In this document: piece after piece, positions 46,955-46,969 of the stretch
How positions within the stretch are numbered: the stretch's first letter is position 1
Layout of the letters: each line of letters starts with the position of its first letter
NCBI GenBank assembly: GCA_905397405.1
Contig: CAJPVJ010000035.1
Coordinates: forward strand, 2,383-49,351
Origin: Oppiella nova
Lineage: Eukaryota > Arthropoda > Arachnida > Sarcoptiformes > Oppiidae
Direction of reading: 5' to 3'
DNA: 46,969 nucleotides
Position numbers and translations under genes: made by a program
Notes under the pieces: model-generated
The model's input: only the letters and a program-made list of their open reading frames with translations
Databases searched by the model: none
What the model was told of the DNA's origin: nothing

Positions 46955-46969
46955 GTATGTCCGGTTATT

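Noticed and set aside
1-46969. Transposase, reverse transcriptase, CRISPR array, rRNA or bacterial-type operon
   Set aside because: I looked for these and saw no supporting motif or repeat structure anywhere in the window.

Overview
The window is eukaryotic nuclear DNA. It is AT-rich, the genes are split by many short GT-AG introns (mostly 55-75 nt), and every recognisable protein is of animal type. The gene set (axotactin/CASPR-like receptor, coracle/4.1, HLH54F/TCF21-type bHLH, Rpd3/HDAC1, CSN5, TAF2, RpS20) and the compact introns fit a small-genome arthropod, possibly a mite; that placement is inference. Exon joins were worked out by hand from splice sites, phase continuity and remembered family sequences. 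No transcript or database was consulted.

Layout. 1-7432: a large tandem duplication (1-3582 and 4434-7432) whose two copies share flanks and a hydrophobic leader-like exon but carry unrelated downstream coding exons, apparently small secreted proteins of unknown family. 8528-14874 (+): 16-exon gene for a 1762-residue neurexin-superfamily receptor with LamG, EGF and fibrinogen-like domains and one membrane segment. 15314-16256 (-): CBR4-like reductase, head-to-head with 16521-18964 (+): HDAC1/2 (Rpd3). 19601-20359 (-): unrecognised ORF with a possible frameshift or mini-intron. 21120-22928 (-): TCF21/musculin-type bHLH factor. 25827-30317 (-): protein 4.1/coracle with FERM, FA and C-terminal domains. 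30318-35176: gene-poor DNA with a 128-bp tandem repeat and one less AT-rich island. 35177-36313 (+): CSN5. 37424-38821 (+): intronless dynamin/EHD-like membrane GTPase. 39157-39833 (-): RpS20, head-to-head with 40008-44003 (+): TAF2. 43553-46845: 1.65-kb tandem duplication of the TAF2 3' end plus the 5' part of the next gene, whose first coding exon lies at 46825-46954.

How they relate. Most are housekeeping or regulatory genes: TFIID subunit, histone deacetylase, COP9 protease, ribosomal protein, mitochondrial-type reductase. A thematic pair is the CASPR/axotactin-like receptor and coracle: in flies and vertebrates CASPR/Neurexin-IV proteins are anchored by 4.1-family proteins at septate or paranodal junctions. 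Two closely spaced divergent gene pairs (CBR4/HDAC and RpS20/TAF2) suggest shared promoters. The most unusual parts are the two duplications: one shuffles exons in a small secreted-protein family, the other joins fragments of two neighbouring genes.
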